From NCBI RefSeq assembly GCF_037392515.1, contig NC_090288.1, forward strand, positions 7,371,501 through 7,435,500: a stretch of DNA of 64,000 bases. The letters run 5' to 3'. Every line of letters begins with the position of its first letter. Positions within the stretch are counted from its first letter, which is position 1. This DNA is from Haliotis asinina (Eukaryota > Mollusca > Gastropoda > Lepetellida > Haliotidae). The notes under the pieces were generated by a model. It was not told where the DNA came from. It did no database searches and worked only from the letters and a program-made list of their open reading frames with translations. Position numbers and translations under genes: made by a program. Of this stretch, positions 12,301 to 21,649 are shown piece after piece.

Positions 12301-15300
12301 AGTGAGTGAGTTTAGTTTTACATCACTCACCAATATTCCAGCTATATGGCAGCAGTCTGTAAACAATCAAGTCTGGACCAGACAATCCAGTGATCAACAG
12401 CATGAGCATCAATTTGTGCAACTGGGAACCAATGACGTGTCAACCAAGTCAGCGAGCCTGCCCACCCAATCCTGTTAGTCGCCTCTTACGACAAGCATAT
12501 TCACCTTTTATGGCAAGCATGTTTGCTGAAGGCCTAGTTCTACCCCGGAACTTCACGGAACTTCACGGAACTTCACGGGTCCTCTCTTATGAAATGTTTT
12601 AATGTTTCATTCATGTTGGAAAGCCTCATGATACTCCTTGTCCACTCACCTTTTCTTGTCCAGTGAGGAACATTTTTCTTCCAACATTTCATTCCGATGC
12701 TTCTGGTATTCAAGCTCCTGGCGTAGTTTGTCGACAGATGACTTTTCACGGTAGTCACGAAGCTCGGTTTCTGGAGTTCAATAACAGACTGAGTTTAACA
12801 ATGACTGCTGCTTGCCTTATCCCACACTGACAGCATTTCGTGTCTGATGTCAATAGTGACTGTGTGAGTACAGTTTTATGCCACTTGTAGCAATATTCTA
12901 GAAATAGCACTGTGGAGGACACCAGAAATGTGCTTCACACCTTGTACTCATGTGGTGAATTGAACACTTCAAATCATATGTTTCTTCTCCACCCTCAATG
13001 GGGTCAGTAAGTACAGGAATAATGGAAAAAAACACATTAGTGATTGTGATTGTGTTAGAGATTTTGATTTTGACTTTTGGGTACACATAGGTTCCATGGT
13101 GTTATTCAAGTTTCTGATCAGGAAGATACATCACTAACAACAGTGGATCAAAATCCCAACAAGTTTCTGATCAGGGAGATACATCACTAACAACAGTGGA
13201 TCAAAATCCCAACAAGTTTCTGATCAGGAAGATACATCACTAACAACAGTGGATCAAAATCCCAATAAGTTTCTGATCAGGAAGACACATCACTAACAAC
13301 AGTGGATCAAAATCCCAACAAGTTTCTGATCAGGGAGATACATCACTAACAACAGTGGATCAAAATCCCAACAAGTTTCTGATCAGGAAGATACATCACT
13401 AACAACAGTTGTTCAAAATCCCAACAAGTTGCTGATCAGGGATATACGTCACTAACAACAGTGGTTCAAAATCCCAATAACTTTCTGATCAGGGAGATAC
13501 ATCACTAACAACAGTGGATCAAAATCCCAACAAGTTTCTGATCAGGGAGATACATCACTAACAACAGTGGATTAAAATCCCAACAAGTTTCTGATCAGAA
13601 AGATACATCACTAACAACAGTGGATCAAAATCCCTATAAGTTTCTGATCAGGAAGATACATCACTAACAACAGTTGTTCAAAATCCCAACAAGTTGCTGA
13701 TCAGGGATATACATCTCTAACAACAGTGGTTCAAAATCCCAATAAGTTTCTGATCAGGGAGATACATCACTAACAACAGTGGATCAAAATCCCAACAAGT
13801 TTCTTATCAGGGAGATACATCACTAACAACAGTGGATCAAAATCCCAACAAGTTTCTGATCAGGGAGATACATCTCTAACAACAGTGGTTCAAAATCCCA
13901 TGAAAACTGCAAAAGTAATTCACTTTCTAAAAACCCAAACATGAGAAAATACCTTTTAGTTACTTATTGGGTTGGACCAGAGGCAACAGATTTTATGTTG
14001 CCACCAAAGAGTGCCACAGCTGATAACAAATCATAACAAGAATGTTTACTTAAATCGAGAAGTAAACATACCATTCCATGATTCAAAATATACGAGCTTG
14101 TATTTGAATGTAAGGTTGTGAAAAAGGTTCAAAACTCATGCGCTTTGCTTATGCAGATTTGGTTCATGCACCTACATATCCAGCATGGTGCTGTTAATGT
14201 AATATGACTCCAAATGATCAACCAAAGATACATGTCCTGACATTAAACTCAGCTCTGATCACAAGCATACAATGGGAATGTCTTGACTTCAAACTGGTCT
14301 TCAGCAAGCCATGCGTGTCGTAAGAGATGACTTGCGGAATCAGGTGGTCATGCTGGCTGACCCTGACATTGTGAGCCAAATGTTTAAATTGATGTTCATG
14401 ATGTTGATCACTGGACTGTCATGTCCAGACTTGATTATTTACAGACCACCAACATAAAGCTGGAATAGTGCTGAGTACTGTATGTTAAGCAATAAAACAA
14501 CAAATATGATCATACATTACTGGAATTTGTACAATTCTCACACCCGTGGGAACCAACCCTGCACCATGAATCACCATACAGTATAGATCTCGAGAACTGA
14601 AAATTCCACTGATGGAACTCACGCAGTGTCTGATTTTCTATCATGACAGCTACAAGCTGTTCCTGGAGCTGAGTGAGCTGATTCTCGAACACCGCCCGCT
14701 CGTCAGCATCCTTGAACCCTGTCACGATGTCGGATGCCTCGGACCCTTGTGGGCTGTGTGAGCTGGCTGACTGGAAGGACATCCCGTCCTCTTCCTTGTC
14801 TGAATGTAGCACCTCAAATGTCTGAAACACAGGAGGAGGTAATCTTAAATAAGTCTTCCTCACACATCAGTGAGTGAGTGAGTGAGTAAGTGAGTGAGTG
14901 AGTGAGTGTGTGAGGTTTAACACTGCTGACGCTGTCGGTTCCAAATGCATTCCTGTGCTTCAAATACTCAATAACACCAGGAAATTGGCCAACACATAAC
15001 GTTTATCTCGTATTTGAGTGAGTGAGTGTGCTTAGTTTTACGCCGCACTCACCAATATTCCAGCTATATGGCGGCAGTCTGTAAATAATCAAGTCTGGAC
15101 CAGACAATCCAGTGACCAACAACACAAGCATCAATCTGCGCAATTGGGAACCAATGACATGTGTCAACCAAGTCAGCGAGCCTGCCCACCGGATCCCGTT
15201 AGTCGCCTCTTACGACAAGCATAGTCGCCTTTTATGGCGAGCATGGGTTGCTGAAGGCCTATTCTACCCCGGGACCTTCACGGGTCTATCCCCTAATTAG

Positions 15301-15362
15301 AAACAAACTCAGGTTTAAACCATGCAACTGTTGCCCTGTTATACAATATAAGACCAAGCTCA

Positions 15363-15402
<40 letters not shown>

Positions 15403-18400
15403 CAGTGTTGGTGTACTCTATTAACCAATAACAATGTGTCACACATAGATAATATGACACTAGACGGTAACACAGTACAAACTATTGCTGTAAAATAAAC
15501 CTCAAGCCTTCATTAAGTACACTACAGCTACACTGAGACTGTCAGTGTCATGGGCAAATGAATAAAACATGGATAAAGTTACATTCTTACATTAATATAG
15601 CAAATCATGTTACCAACGGCACTGAATAATGTATGCCAGCCAAGTATTCTGCCCAGTAGGTAAACACACTACAGATTACTGAGACAGATAAACAGTGCTA
15701 TATCAATGCAGTCGTGAGTGCTATTAAGCTGACATCATATCAAATATTGGGAAATATGATTGCCACAACAACTTACTACACAGTTCTCATGTTAGTGATA
15801 AACCTGTTTGTCAGTCTTGTGATCAGATCATAAGAGCTGGCTGAAAGGATCAGATGTTCAGGCTCAATGACTTGGTTGACACATGCCTCATGTCCCAATG
15901 GTGTCCCAATCAATGTTCATGAGGTCAATTACTGGATTATCAGGTCATGGTGTTTATTAACTGCCATTATATAGCTTGAGCATAAAGTGCGGTGTTAAAC
16001 AAAGCAAAAAAATGAATAAAAACAAGGAGAGAAACAAAATCAATTTTTAATTTTTTCTTATTCTAGATAAAACACAGCAGGCAGATCCGTCAAAACAAGA
16101 ATCAGAATTAGTCAGGCTTGAATGAATGAATGAATGAATGAATGAATGAATGAATGAATGAATGAATGATTTTTTCTCAACTTTAACTGCATAATGACTG
16201 TCGTGATCAATACTAGTACATGATTCTGTCAATACTTCAATGAGGTTGTCATGAAATATCTTTTCACCAGGAGGTTGTTAATGTTAGTCTACCAGACCAC
16301 TAACAACATGTTACACAGGTTATTTCAGTTCACTTAACGAAACATTCTCAACACATTTCATTAAGAAAGGTCCAACCTTTAAACCCAGCCATCTATTTTC
16401 TGTCAGTTAATTTCCTTGGAGAAGATTTCCAACCTTGCTCCAAAGACAGAGTGTCTGTAATGCTGGGGAGTTATTTATAGTTTTGTTCAATTTAAGCTTC
16501 AGTGCAGACATCTTATCCAGGTGCTTATAAATGATACAGAGGTCTGACTCCGGCAACCATCATGTACACAATCCATATCCTGTCATTTGGGTCACAACTG
16601 ATAATACATATACACATTGAAAACAATGTAGGCTGCAAACCTCTCCTTGCCATTTCAGCAACAGGCTAGCCAGTCTCACAGTCATGAAATGCATCATTTT
16701 CCCTACATCATTTTTTCAATCGAGTCCCCTCCAGGATTTGAACCCGCATCCTCAGAGTCAGGCACCTAATCACCAGCACACAAAGTCAGCCGTCTAGGCT
16801 GCTCAGCCACTGCGACTTCCACAAAAATGAAAGTCGGGTAACAGGTAGTCTAAACTGCGTACTTTGTGTACCCCTCTGATAAGTGTGAATTGGCACGGCT
16901 CCCACGGCCGAAAGCTATGATTACACGATGCCATTTAGAAAGTGGTCAAATGCAACGTATGTCATATTTGGGATTTCACTTTCCCAGTAAAGTACAAATT
17001 CTAGTACTTTTGGGGGGTCGAGTCCCACATTTATAGACATGTTTTTCCAACTTATTCACAATGATTATTCAAATAACACCATTCAGATATTAAAGAAAAG
17101 TGAAGAATTTCTATTTCTAAAAGCCTATTACCATGGCTACTAGTATTTACCATGTCCATCCCAATACTATTTATCTGAGTCTAGATGTGGATAACACTGT
17201 AAATAGACAGGCTGTTTGTTAGCATCAACTGAAACTCCACTGTATAGTGAAGTCATTGTTGTACACTTGTTTTCTGAGCGTAAACAACATAAGGCTAGGA
17301 CCTGTTTTACTTTGGCCATTGTCAAACATGTTGGTTTGTCCTTGCCTTGGTACTTTGAACTATTTAAAACAGTACATTTATTTCCATGCAAATGATTTTG
17401 TCCTTAAATAGGATGCATTTAATGGTTCAAATATGTTTCTTGTTTTGTTCAGATAACCCTGGTCAGTAGGTAGGAAAAAACTTACCGATATGTATTTAAT
17501 ATCCTTAGGAATTCAGAACAGAATTATTCCATAAAAACATCAATAGATAAGAAAGTGTATGCACTTTAACATTCACACAAATGTTTTATTACAAATGTTC
17601 CAGACTTTTTCATTCCTCAGATGTCATAAATTCAGTCCTCAAATGTCATAAATTCTAACTGGATTATATTCCTATAGTTACATCAACAACGAAAAAAATT
17701 AATCATTAACACCCACGAAATAGTAGATAACAACATGAGATCACAGACAGCATTAAGTTCAATATATATAGACCCGCTGACTTGGTTGACATATGTCATC
17801 GGTTCCCAATTGCGCAGATCGATGCTCATGTTGTTGATCACAGATTGTCTGGTCCAGACTCGATTATTTACATTATTTATTTTTTCTTGCAAGTTTATAG
17901 TTTTAGGTAAAAAAAATAAGCTTACATGCTAAAATCTTCAAAGTGGTGCTGTGACCTTGAAAATTAACTGAAGGCCACCAAAATTGACTGAGCCCTGCAC
18001 TTTCCCTTGCTAAAGTTTGGAGTTGAATATGAAGAAAATCCAGTGTACAGTTGTTGAAATATCTTGCTGACAACGTAAAATACTGACGTCCCCTTGTGAC
18101 CTTGACATGAAGGTCAAGATCACCAAACCTGACTGAGACCTTTCTTTCTTACAAACCTAGATACCAAACATGAGAAGAATCTAGTCAACGGTTCTTAAGA
18201 TATTCCAATCCGTACATACAAACATATGTACATAGGGACGGAACCTAATACTATATTCCCCCACTTCATGCTACGTGCGCAGTGGGGGATAATGTTTAAA
18301 ATTGGTCTTTTCCATAAAAATAGAAGTGAGTGGGTGAGTGAGTGAGTCTATGCAATATTCTAGTAATATCATGATGGGGGACACCAGAATTGGGCTTGAC

Positions 18401-20717
18401 ATATTTTACCGATATGGCAAAAGGTACCTGTGTCTTCAAAGTGACGAGCGAATGCTTGAGAAATCAATGACAATCAATCTTTGATAAATTCAATGCTCAG
18501 AATAACAGTCATAATTTCTAGCATGCCACTAGACATTCACTATAAATATTTGTATTCATAAAGAATGCAATATGTTACAAGCTATTGTATGTGTCAACAT
18601 GGCAATATTTTGTATCAAATTGTATGGTATATCATAGATATTGTGTATTCAATTATATTCATATGAGAGGAAATATTTGTATCTGCTTGCTTATGTATGG
18701 AACCCTGTAATGTCATAACACACTGAGTCACCCACATTTATATCTTCTTTGAGTACATGTATATACAACAAGAGTCATCAGAAGAACATATATCCCCCCC
18801 AATATATTTGAAAGGACAAATAATCTGACAGTTACTTAATGTTTTCTTAGATTAAGTTTGAATCGTTTCCATGTAAGTCATGAAAAATATAAATGCCATT
18901 TATCTGTAAACAGCAATAGGCACCACTTCAAGATCTGTCTCATATATCTGACGGGATCTGTTGAAAGATATGAAATGGTTTTCGAGTTGTGCTCTGGAAA
19001 TGAAGCCTATCCCTCCATTTTGAGACTAAGTCAGAATTGTTTCAATGGAAACCAGGAAAAATGAAAATGCTAAAACAGTGTAAATAGCAAAAGGCACCAC
19101 TTTGGTCTGCCGCAAATATCTGCCAAGTTTTGCTGTAAGATATTGAATAGTTTTCAACTTGTGCTCCGGAAGGGAAGCCCATCTATCCATTTTGAGACAA
19201 GTCCGAAAAGTTTATATGGAAACCCAGAAAATCATAAATCACAAACACCTGTAAATAGTAAAAGGAACCATGTTGGGGTCTGCCACATATATCTACAAAG
19301 TTTGGCTGGCAGACACTAGGAACTTTTGGAGATGTGCTCCGAATGAAACAACACCTCTCACTTTTGAGACAAAGTCCAAATTGTTTCCATGGAAACCGAG
19401 AAGCTAAGAAATAAAAAAAACCCTGTAAATAGCAAAAGGCACCACTTTAGGTTCTGACTGATATTTCTACCAAGTTTTGCAGAAAAATAAAGAACGGATT
19501 TTGAGTTCTGCTCCGGAAACGAAGCCCATCCATCCATTTTGAGATTAAGTCCAAAATGTTTCCATGGAAATCGATAAAATAATATATCACAAAAACCTGT
19601 AAGTACCAAAAGGTACCACTTTAGATTCTGACTGATGTATGTAACAAGTTCTGCAGAAAAATACTGAATGGTATTTTAGTTCTGCTCCTCTGAGAACGAA
19701 GTCCACCCCACCATTAGACTAACACCAAAATGTTCCATGGAAAAACAAAACAAAAAAAAAAAAAAAAGCCCAAACTCTGCAAATAGCAAAAGGCACAGTG
19801 TACTACAGGTTGGGATTATTATATCTATCAAGTTTGGTCTAAAAATATTAAATGGTTTCTGAGCTATGCTCCGGAAACAAAATGATTTCGGAGACAGGCG
19901 GACGGACGGATGGACAGGCGAGGCATCAACTAGATCCTGCCGCATTACATGCCGGGGGGATAAAAAATGACTCTCCTGAAGATTCTTATTTTAAAACATC
20001 ATCAAACAAATGTTTCTGACACACACATGATGAAAATCACAAACATCATCATTAATATTCTAACCATAAATTACATGTAAATTTCATGAATGCTTTCAGA
20101 ATGATGTCCTAGCAATCTCATTTCTTAAACAAATTGAATGATTTCAATGACTTTCAGATTGTATGCCAGTGGAATGACAACAATTATATACATAATTAGT
20201 TTTCCAAAATAAATAGAAAATGTTTTGCTAACAATAAATTTGGAAAACATACTTTAACCAAATAAATACTCAATAAGACATACATTTTCATCCTGCCAGT
20301 GATTAATTTACTTACTCAAAATTTAATGCTACAAGAACACAGGAAATGATCAATATATGACTATGCCTTATGCATAGAAAAGTCTTAAATTAGTTCCAAA
20401 AGGCCCAGATGCTCATCTTCATCAGTGCCCTATGATTCATTTGATTAAAACTACGTCTGATTCTTTGACGTCCTCCAAAGATAATGTCATCAGAAGATGC
20501 CACCCCTTTCCTCTCACCTCCTCTCCTTCTTTGTGGTCAACAAGAGTCTTGGGACGTTTGCCCGACCCTTTCCGTACAAGTGTTCCCCCATCTTCTTCAG
20601 CTTTCACATCCCCCTTGAAGCGAGATCTAAGGGCCTGGCGGAAACTCATGGTCCCCTGATCATGTGGACTTCACGTCGCCGTCATCAAGCAGGCGGCTCT
20701 CAAGGGTCATCCACTGT
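263..20717 (-). CDS. GRAMD4: GRAM domain-containing protein 4 orthologue, 16 exons, 3' end off the window
   Basis: Overall gene model; exons follow as separate entries. In vertebrates GRAMD4 is a membrane-anchored protein linked to mitochondrial, p53-independent cell death. Joined exons give 553 codons with every phase consistent (132+199+121+98+160+26+92+92+49+75+44+110+155+133+91+82 nt). In order: basic N-terminus; acidic/serine-rich stretch; coiled coil (about residues 85-150); a segment with SWYDRMW; hydrophobic pair VGCFLPVMLFCFTFRLF and LFFAVFLGAVLSCIFPATHL; the diagnostic VKLFLVDYLYLRFPRLRQKY; then a GRAM domain start (GWQGGRRCTLINREKS, SFLCFERTKTPSP). Human GRAMD4 aligns almost colinearly from recall (TEPSKPPKK with SEPVEPPKE; VKLFLVDY with IKFFLIDF). 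Human is about 580 residues, so roughly 60 C-terminal residues lie beyond position 1. Residue positions are estimates. Confidence 0.93.
735..818. repeat. 35-bp duplication spanning the exon 15 donor
   Basis: GGTGAGAT followed by TTTGCC-type exon end recurs 35 bp apart (778 and 813), and TCAAGCCNTACCTC occurs in both units. The second copy carries its own GT (GAG|gtatgg). Confidence 0.8.
808..898 (-). CDS. GRAMD4: GRAMD4 exon 15 (GRAM domain)
   Basis: Encodes GWQGGRRCTLINREKSLTAA then FKNGKLYLTR; human is GWRCCLINRDRKMPTDYIRNG. Acceptor TTTCACAG, donor GGAG|gtaggg. The exon end plus donor is duplicated 35 bp downstream. Confidence 0.9.
1750..1910. repeat. 42-bp minisatellite including the exon 14 donor
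   Basis: Units share CACCTGGTACTAGACATTCA. The exon 14 end and donor (CACTCACCTGGCAATGGACA on the plus strand) are a diverged copy. The minus-strand frame stays open through it as repeats of the form VECLVSDDLIQPAH. Confidence 0.82.
1891..2023 (-). CDS. GRAMD4: GRAMD4 exon 14
   Basis: Encodes YILPSSRQDSGDEKHETAVG then DSMSTDDRSFCELFTLPPSE and CPLP. The FCELFTLPPSE part corresponds to human FHEIFNLTENE at the start of the GRAM domain. Donor CCAG|gtgagt; the exon end is repeated in the intron. Confidence 0.88.
2135..2335 (+). mobile_element. SINE-B copy, diverged
   Basis: Contains GACTAACATGGTTGACACAT, GCAGTTGATCACTGGATTGT and ATATTGCTGAGTGTGG in SINE-B order. Confidence 0.75.
2474..2628 (-). 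CDS. GRAMD4: GRAMD4 exon 13
   Basis: Encodes GVKLFLVDYLYLRFPRLRQK then YDTSHQMWLNLPTDADYEKR, the best match to human GRAMD4 in the window (GIKFFLIDFIFKRCPRLRAK). Ends phase 0 at AGG|gtgagt. Confidence 0.95.
2795..2998. mobile_element. Half copy of the foldback element seen at 50840-51344
   Basis: Shares GATTGGC..., AAGGCGGAG, CAAAGGGAGGT and ATAAAATAATC...ATATACCCTGGA with the right half of the element at 51220-51344. Confidence 0.65.
3022..3072. repeat. CACACC-rich simple repeat
   Basis: Two blocks of (CACACC)n separated by CATTTTC, in the intron after exon 12. Confidence 0.85.
3307..3416 (-). CDS. GRAMD4: GRAMD4 exon 12 (membrane segment)
   Basis: Encodes LLTWRHPPASKQLFFAVFLG then AVLSCIFPATHLFYV; equivalent to human FMWVQPEITQKLYVALWAAF. 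Acceptor TTGCAG, donor GGTG|gtaagg; phases 2 to 1. Confidence 0.9.
3744..3787 (-). CDS. GRAMD4: GRAMD4 exon 11
   Basis: 44-nt exon encoding NFLGAFADSLEKIK (human NLFGKMADILEKIK). TTTGCAG acceptor, AAAAG|gtaatc donor; the weaker donor is supported by perfect phase agreement with exon 12. Confidence 0.9.
4414..4488 (-). CDS. GRAMD4: GRAMD4 exon 10
   Basis: 75-nt, phase 0 to 0 exon encoding 25 residues with the motif LGVSDKFNLVLQVARKVQ, close to human LTVSEKFQLVLDVAQKAQ. Donor CAG|gtgagc. Confidence 0.93.
5022..5070 (-). CDS. GRAMD4: GRAMD4 exon 9
   Basis: 49-nt exon encoding GWNVTFNFFNPADEEK, corresponding to human GWRIQWSIVPEVSEP. Acceptor TTCCAG, donor AAG|gtgagt. Confidence 0.88.
5575..5723 (-). 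mobile_element. SINE-A copy
   Basis: Shows TTTTAGCAATATTCCAGCAA, GACACCAGAAATGGGC, and an inverted tRNA-like head ending GACTAGGCTATCCCACC. Confidence 0.85.
5930..6133 (-). mobile_element. SINE-B copy beside exon 8
   Basis: CAGACAATCCAGTGATCAGC, GTTGGGATACAATGACACGA and CCTCTTACAACAAGCATGGG in order; it ends about 20 bp from the exon 8 donor. Confidence 0.85.
6156..6247 (-). CDS. GRAMD4: GRAMD4 exon 8 (membrane segment)
   Basis: Encodes VYMYSVWVGCFLPVMLFCFT then FRLFINYLRY, matching human VYMNAVWHGW...LRLSLNYLIA. TTTCAG|GTG acceptor and ACAG|gtaggc donor; phase 0 to 2. Confidence 0.93.
7016..7107 (-). CDS. GRAMD4: GRAMD4 exon 7
   Basis: CACAG acceptor, ATT|gtaagt donor, phase 1 to 0. Encodes TEAKPYLSTARGIYDLLAWK then SPPYTLIVFI, the start of the first hydrophobic segment (human NLSALSDWYSVYTSAIAF). 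Confidence 0.9.
7241..7266 (-). CDS. GRAMD4: GRAMD4 exon 6, a 26-nt microexon
   Basis: Bounded by TTGCAG and G|gtgagt. Encodes the LKDNIKRF part of LKDNIKRFGTEAKPY, with both flanking codons split. Skipping it would shift the frame. Confidence 0.85.
7560..7920. repeat. 99-bp tandem repeat copying the exon 5 end and donor
   Basis: Repeats of GACCCACTCAC-GTCAAAAAGTAC at exactly 99-bp spacing (7732, 7831, 7930 on the plus strand), then shortened copies at 7637 and 7576. The minus frame stays open from exon 5 through the copies (RDPLTVKKYLCLQSICCSCC). Confidence 0.9.
7921..8080 (-). CDS. GRAMD4: GRAMD4 exon 5
   Basis: CCCAG acceptor; phases 1 to 2. Encodes VTEPSKPPKKRSWYDRMWEA and onward to EEDPDGDPLTVK. 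The donor AAAAA|gtacat is inferred: joining to the microexon gives DPLTVKKLKDNIKRFG, which aligns gaplessly with human EPLSARRLTENMRRLK. The exon end and donor are tandemly repeated in the intron (see repeat at 7560-7920), so longer exon forms are possible. Confidence 0.82.
8355..8507 (-). mobile_element. SINE-A copy
   Basis: GTGAGTGAGTTTA tail, TAGCAATACCATGGCAGGGG, and TTTAACCACTAGATTA at the tRNA-like end. Confidence 0.82.
9375..11080. repeat. 107-bp satellite array, about 16 units
   Basis: Unit contains CCAACATCGTCCATCAGTTT, GCCCAGACAACACAAACATG and TGTAGTATAACACAG. Spacing is 107 bp (9421, 9528, 9635, 9742). Between about 10240 and 10900 a three-unit block of about 323 bp is repeated almost without change. 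Short ORFs on both strands come from the repeat, not from genes. Confidence 0.95.
11086..11183 (-). CDS. GRAMD4: GRAMD4 exon 4
   Basis: Encodes SRKVQRSKSDADRRRLTAEV then EPGIEITEEDNI. Acceptor GTTAG at 11184-11185. The donor is chosen as ATTG|gtggtt because phase 1 fits exon 5; another nearby GT is possible. A 107-bp tandem array begins about 6 bp into the following intron. Confidence 0.75.
11262..11470 (+). mobile_element. SINE-B copy
   Basis: GATCTTCAGTAACCCAAGG, GGATCGGGTGGTCAGGATCA, TGGTCTGGTCCAGACTCGAT in order. Confidence 0.85.
11513..11686. mobile_element. MITE with CAGGRATTGGGAAAG termini
   Basis: Starts CAGGAATTGGGAAAGG and ends CTTTCCCAATCCCTG, inverted, with a near-identical 6-bp flank (ATCATG/ATCATT). 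A second copy is at 59239. Confidence 0.8.
11870..11891. repeat. Poly-C tract
   Basis: About 19 consecutive C residues in the intron after exon 3. Confidence 0.95.
12300..12583 (-). mobile_element. SINE-B copy, near full length
   Basis: Runs from GTGAGTGAGTTTAGTTTTAC through TCTGGACCAGACAATCCAGT to CTACCCCGGAACTTCACGG. The last 12 bases (GGAACTTCACGG) are triplicated. Confidence 0.9.
12650..12770 (-). CDS. GRAMD4: GRAMD4 exon 3 (coiled coil)
   Basis: CTCCAG acceptor, AAAAG|gtgagt donor, phases 1 to 2. Encodes TELRDYREKSSVDKLRQELE and onward to EEKCSSLDKK, a heptad-type segment. KLRQELE matches human MLRQELD in the same place. Confidence 0.88.
12864..12970 (-). mobile_element. SINE-A copy, truncated
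   Basis: TAGCAATATTCTAGAAATAG and GACACCAGAAATGTGCTTCA; breaks off in the tRNA-like head. Confidence 0.75.
13107..13905. repeat. 53-bp minisatellite, about 15 units
   Basis: Unit CAAGTTTCTGATCAGGGAGA followed by TACATCACTAACAACAGTGG and ATCAAAATCC repeats at 53-bp spacing. Variant units with GTTGTTC and TTGCTGATC recur, so it has partial higher-order structure. Confidence 0.95.
14285..14490 (+). mobile_element. SINE-B copy, diverged
   Basis: GTCTTCAGCAAGCCATG, GTTGATCACTGGACTGTCAT, TGATTATTTACAGACC. Confidence 0.8.
14623..14821 (-). CDS. GRAMD4: GRAMD4 exon 2
   Basis: Starts in phase 0 after TTTCAG and ends phase 1 at CTGC|gtgagt. It encodes 66 residues: an acidic/serine-rich stretch (SDKEEDGMSFQSASSHSPQG) followed by the start of a coiled coil (FENQLTQLQEQLVAVMIENQ). 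Confidence 0.85.
14868..14920. repeat. (GTGA)n microsatellite
   Basis: Thirteen or so GTGA units with one interruption, immediately upstream of exon 2; probably a SINE tail. Confidence 0.9.
14940..15006. mobile_element. Half copy of palindromic MITE
   Basis: TTCCTGTGCTTCAAATACTC and CAGGAAATTGGCCAACACAT match the right arm of the element at 23111-23266. Confidence 0.7.
15018..15291 (-). mobile_element. SINE-B copy, full length
   Basis: Best reference copy here: GTGAGTG tail, ACGCCGCACTCACCAATATT, TCTGGACCAGACAATCCAGT, CCTCTTACGACAAGCATAGT, ending CCCCGGGACCTTCACGGGTC. Confidence 0.93.
15362..15401. repeat. (GAT)n microsatellite
   Basis: Twelve to thirteen GAT units in intron 1. Confidence 0.95.
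15830..16003 (+). mobile_element. SINE-B copy, diverged
   Basis: CAATGACTTGGTTGACACAT, GGTCAATTACTGGATTATCA and GTGCGGTGTTAAAC in SINE-B order. Confidence 0.7.
16121..16170. repeat. (AATG)n microsatellite
   Basis: Twelve AATG units. Confidence 0.95.
16720..17050 (-). mobile_element. Third tRNA-like dispersed repeat (SINE-C)
   Basis: GGATTTGAACCCGCATCCTC is an inverted B-box-like stretch; CCATTTAGAAAGTGGTCAAA and TTCTAGTACTTTTGGGGGG follow. The same modules recur at 31715-31885 in a different relative order. Confidence 0.6.
17772..17872 (+). mobile_element. SINE-B fragment
   Basis: CTGACTTGGTTGACATATGT and TCTGGTCCAGACTCGATTAT. Confidence 0.85.
17930..18290. repeat. GTGACCTTGA-type dispersed repeat with terminal hairpin
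   Basis: Has CTGTGACCTTGAAAATTAAC, CTTGTGACCTTGACATGAAG, and a closing stem CCCCCACT...AGTGGGGG at 18259-18288. No coding capacity; class unknown. Confidence 0.55.
18326..18455 (-). mobile_element. SINE-A copy
   Basis: GTGAGTGAGTGAGTC tail, GCAATATTCTAGTAATATCA, GACACCAGAATTGGGCTTGA. Confidence 0.78.
18770..19965. repeat. 174-bp tandem repeat, 6 diverged units, CCCCCC/GGGGGG ends
   Basis: TAGCAAAAGGCACCACTTT-like phrases occur at about 18911, 19085, 19256, 19430, 19604 and 19782. The array opens with TATCCCCCC and closes with GGGGGGATA after a GGACGGACGGA stretch. Confidence 0.85.
20518..20717 (-). CDS. GRAMD4: GRAMD4 exon 1 (first coding), CDS 20518-20649 plus 5'UTR
   Basis: ATG at 20649-20647 opens 44 codons (MSFRQALRSRFKGDVKAEED...) ending phase 0 at a GAG|gtgaga donor. 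An in-frame TGA lies four codon positions upstream of CATGATCAGGGGACC-ATG, so no longer in-frame start exists in this exon. An acceptor-like ATTTCAG precedes 20717, suggesting a further upstream non-coding exon. The basic RSRF-KG start resembles the human IRFRGHK start. Confidence 0.8.
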
Positions 20718-21489
20718 CTGAAATCATAATCACCCGGATTAGAGAAAGGACGATCTCTTCACACTGACAAAATGTCATATTGATTAGAAATTGTGTTTGA
20801 GATTAACAGCACTTCATGAAGATAAACTGTAAAGTCATTTCCCGATCAATCTCCGATCAATAAAGTTCTGTTGCAAGAAAGGGTGTTGCCAGGGGTAAAG
20901 ATGCCGCATACGACAGTAGGGATCATCGTGTGACATTCATCACAACCTGCATGCATTTGTTTCCTGCTGATTAGCAAAAATTTCTTGATGTTGTTAATGG
21001 CAAGACATAATTCCTATAATATTTCTCTGAGGGACTTAAGTGGGATAATGTTTGTTGAAGGAGATCAGAGGTGGTTTACAGCAATTTAACTGCATCTTCT
21101 CCTCATGCAGCTGTTTCTGATCCTAGTTTCTGATCTTTGTAGTCACACCGTCTATCCTCGGTCAACATGAACTCTTGGGACAAAACAAAACCAGTCTGGG
21201 TACAATCCATATTTCAGACAGAGATTATAGAAAATGTGACATATTTTTTTCAACTCTTCAGTGATGAGTGCCGAAAAAACAGAATTTTTTTTTTTCAAGA
21301 TTAATTAAGTTTTTTTTACTTTTGCATTTTGTTTGTTTACCTGTTTCAAGTTACCTGAGATATTTTATACAAGTTATTAATACAACTGAGTACCTCATAT
21401 CTAATTATAATCTGGATTCCTTATAATGTATCATGGCTCCAGACAGTCAACAAGAAAGGTATTCCAGGTCTCATGCATTAAGAATGGTG

Positions 21490-21649
21490 GTGGTAGTGGT
21501 TAAAGTGTTTGCACATCATGTTGAAGACCCTTGTTTCATTCCCCACAATGGGAACAATGTATGAAGCCCATTTTCGGTGTACCCAAATGTGATGTTGCTG
21601 GAATATTGCTAAAAGTGTGGTAAAACTCACTCACTCACTCACTCACTCA
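21490..21649 (+). mobile_element. SINE-A copy with (ACTC)n tail
   Basis: AGTGGTTAAAGTGTTTGC head, TTTCATTCCCCACAATGGGA, GTTGCTGGAATATTGCTAAA, then ACTCACTCACTCACTCACTC. Confidence 0.9.
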
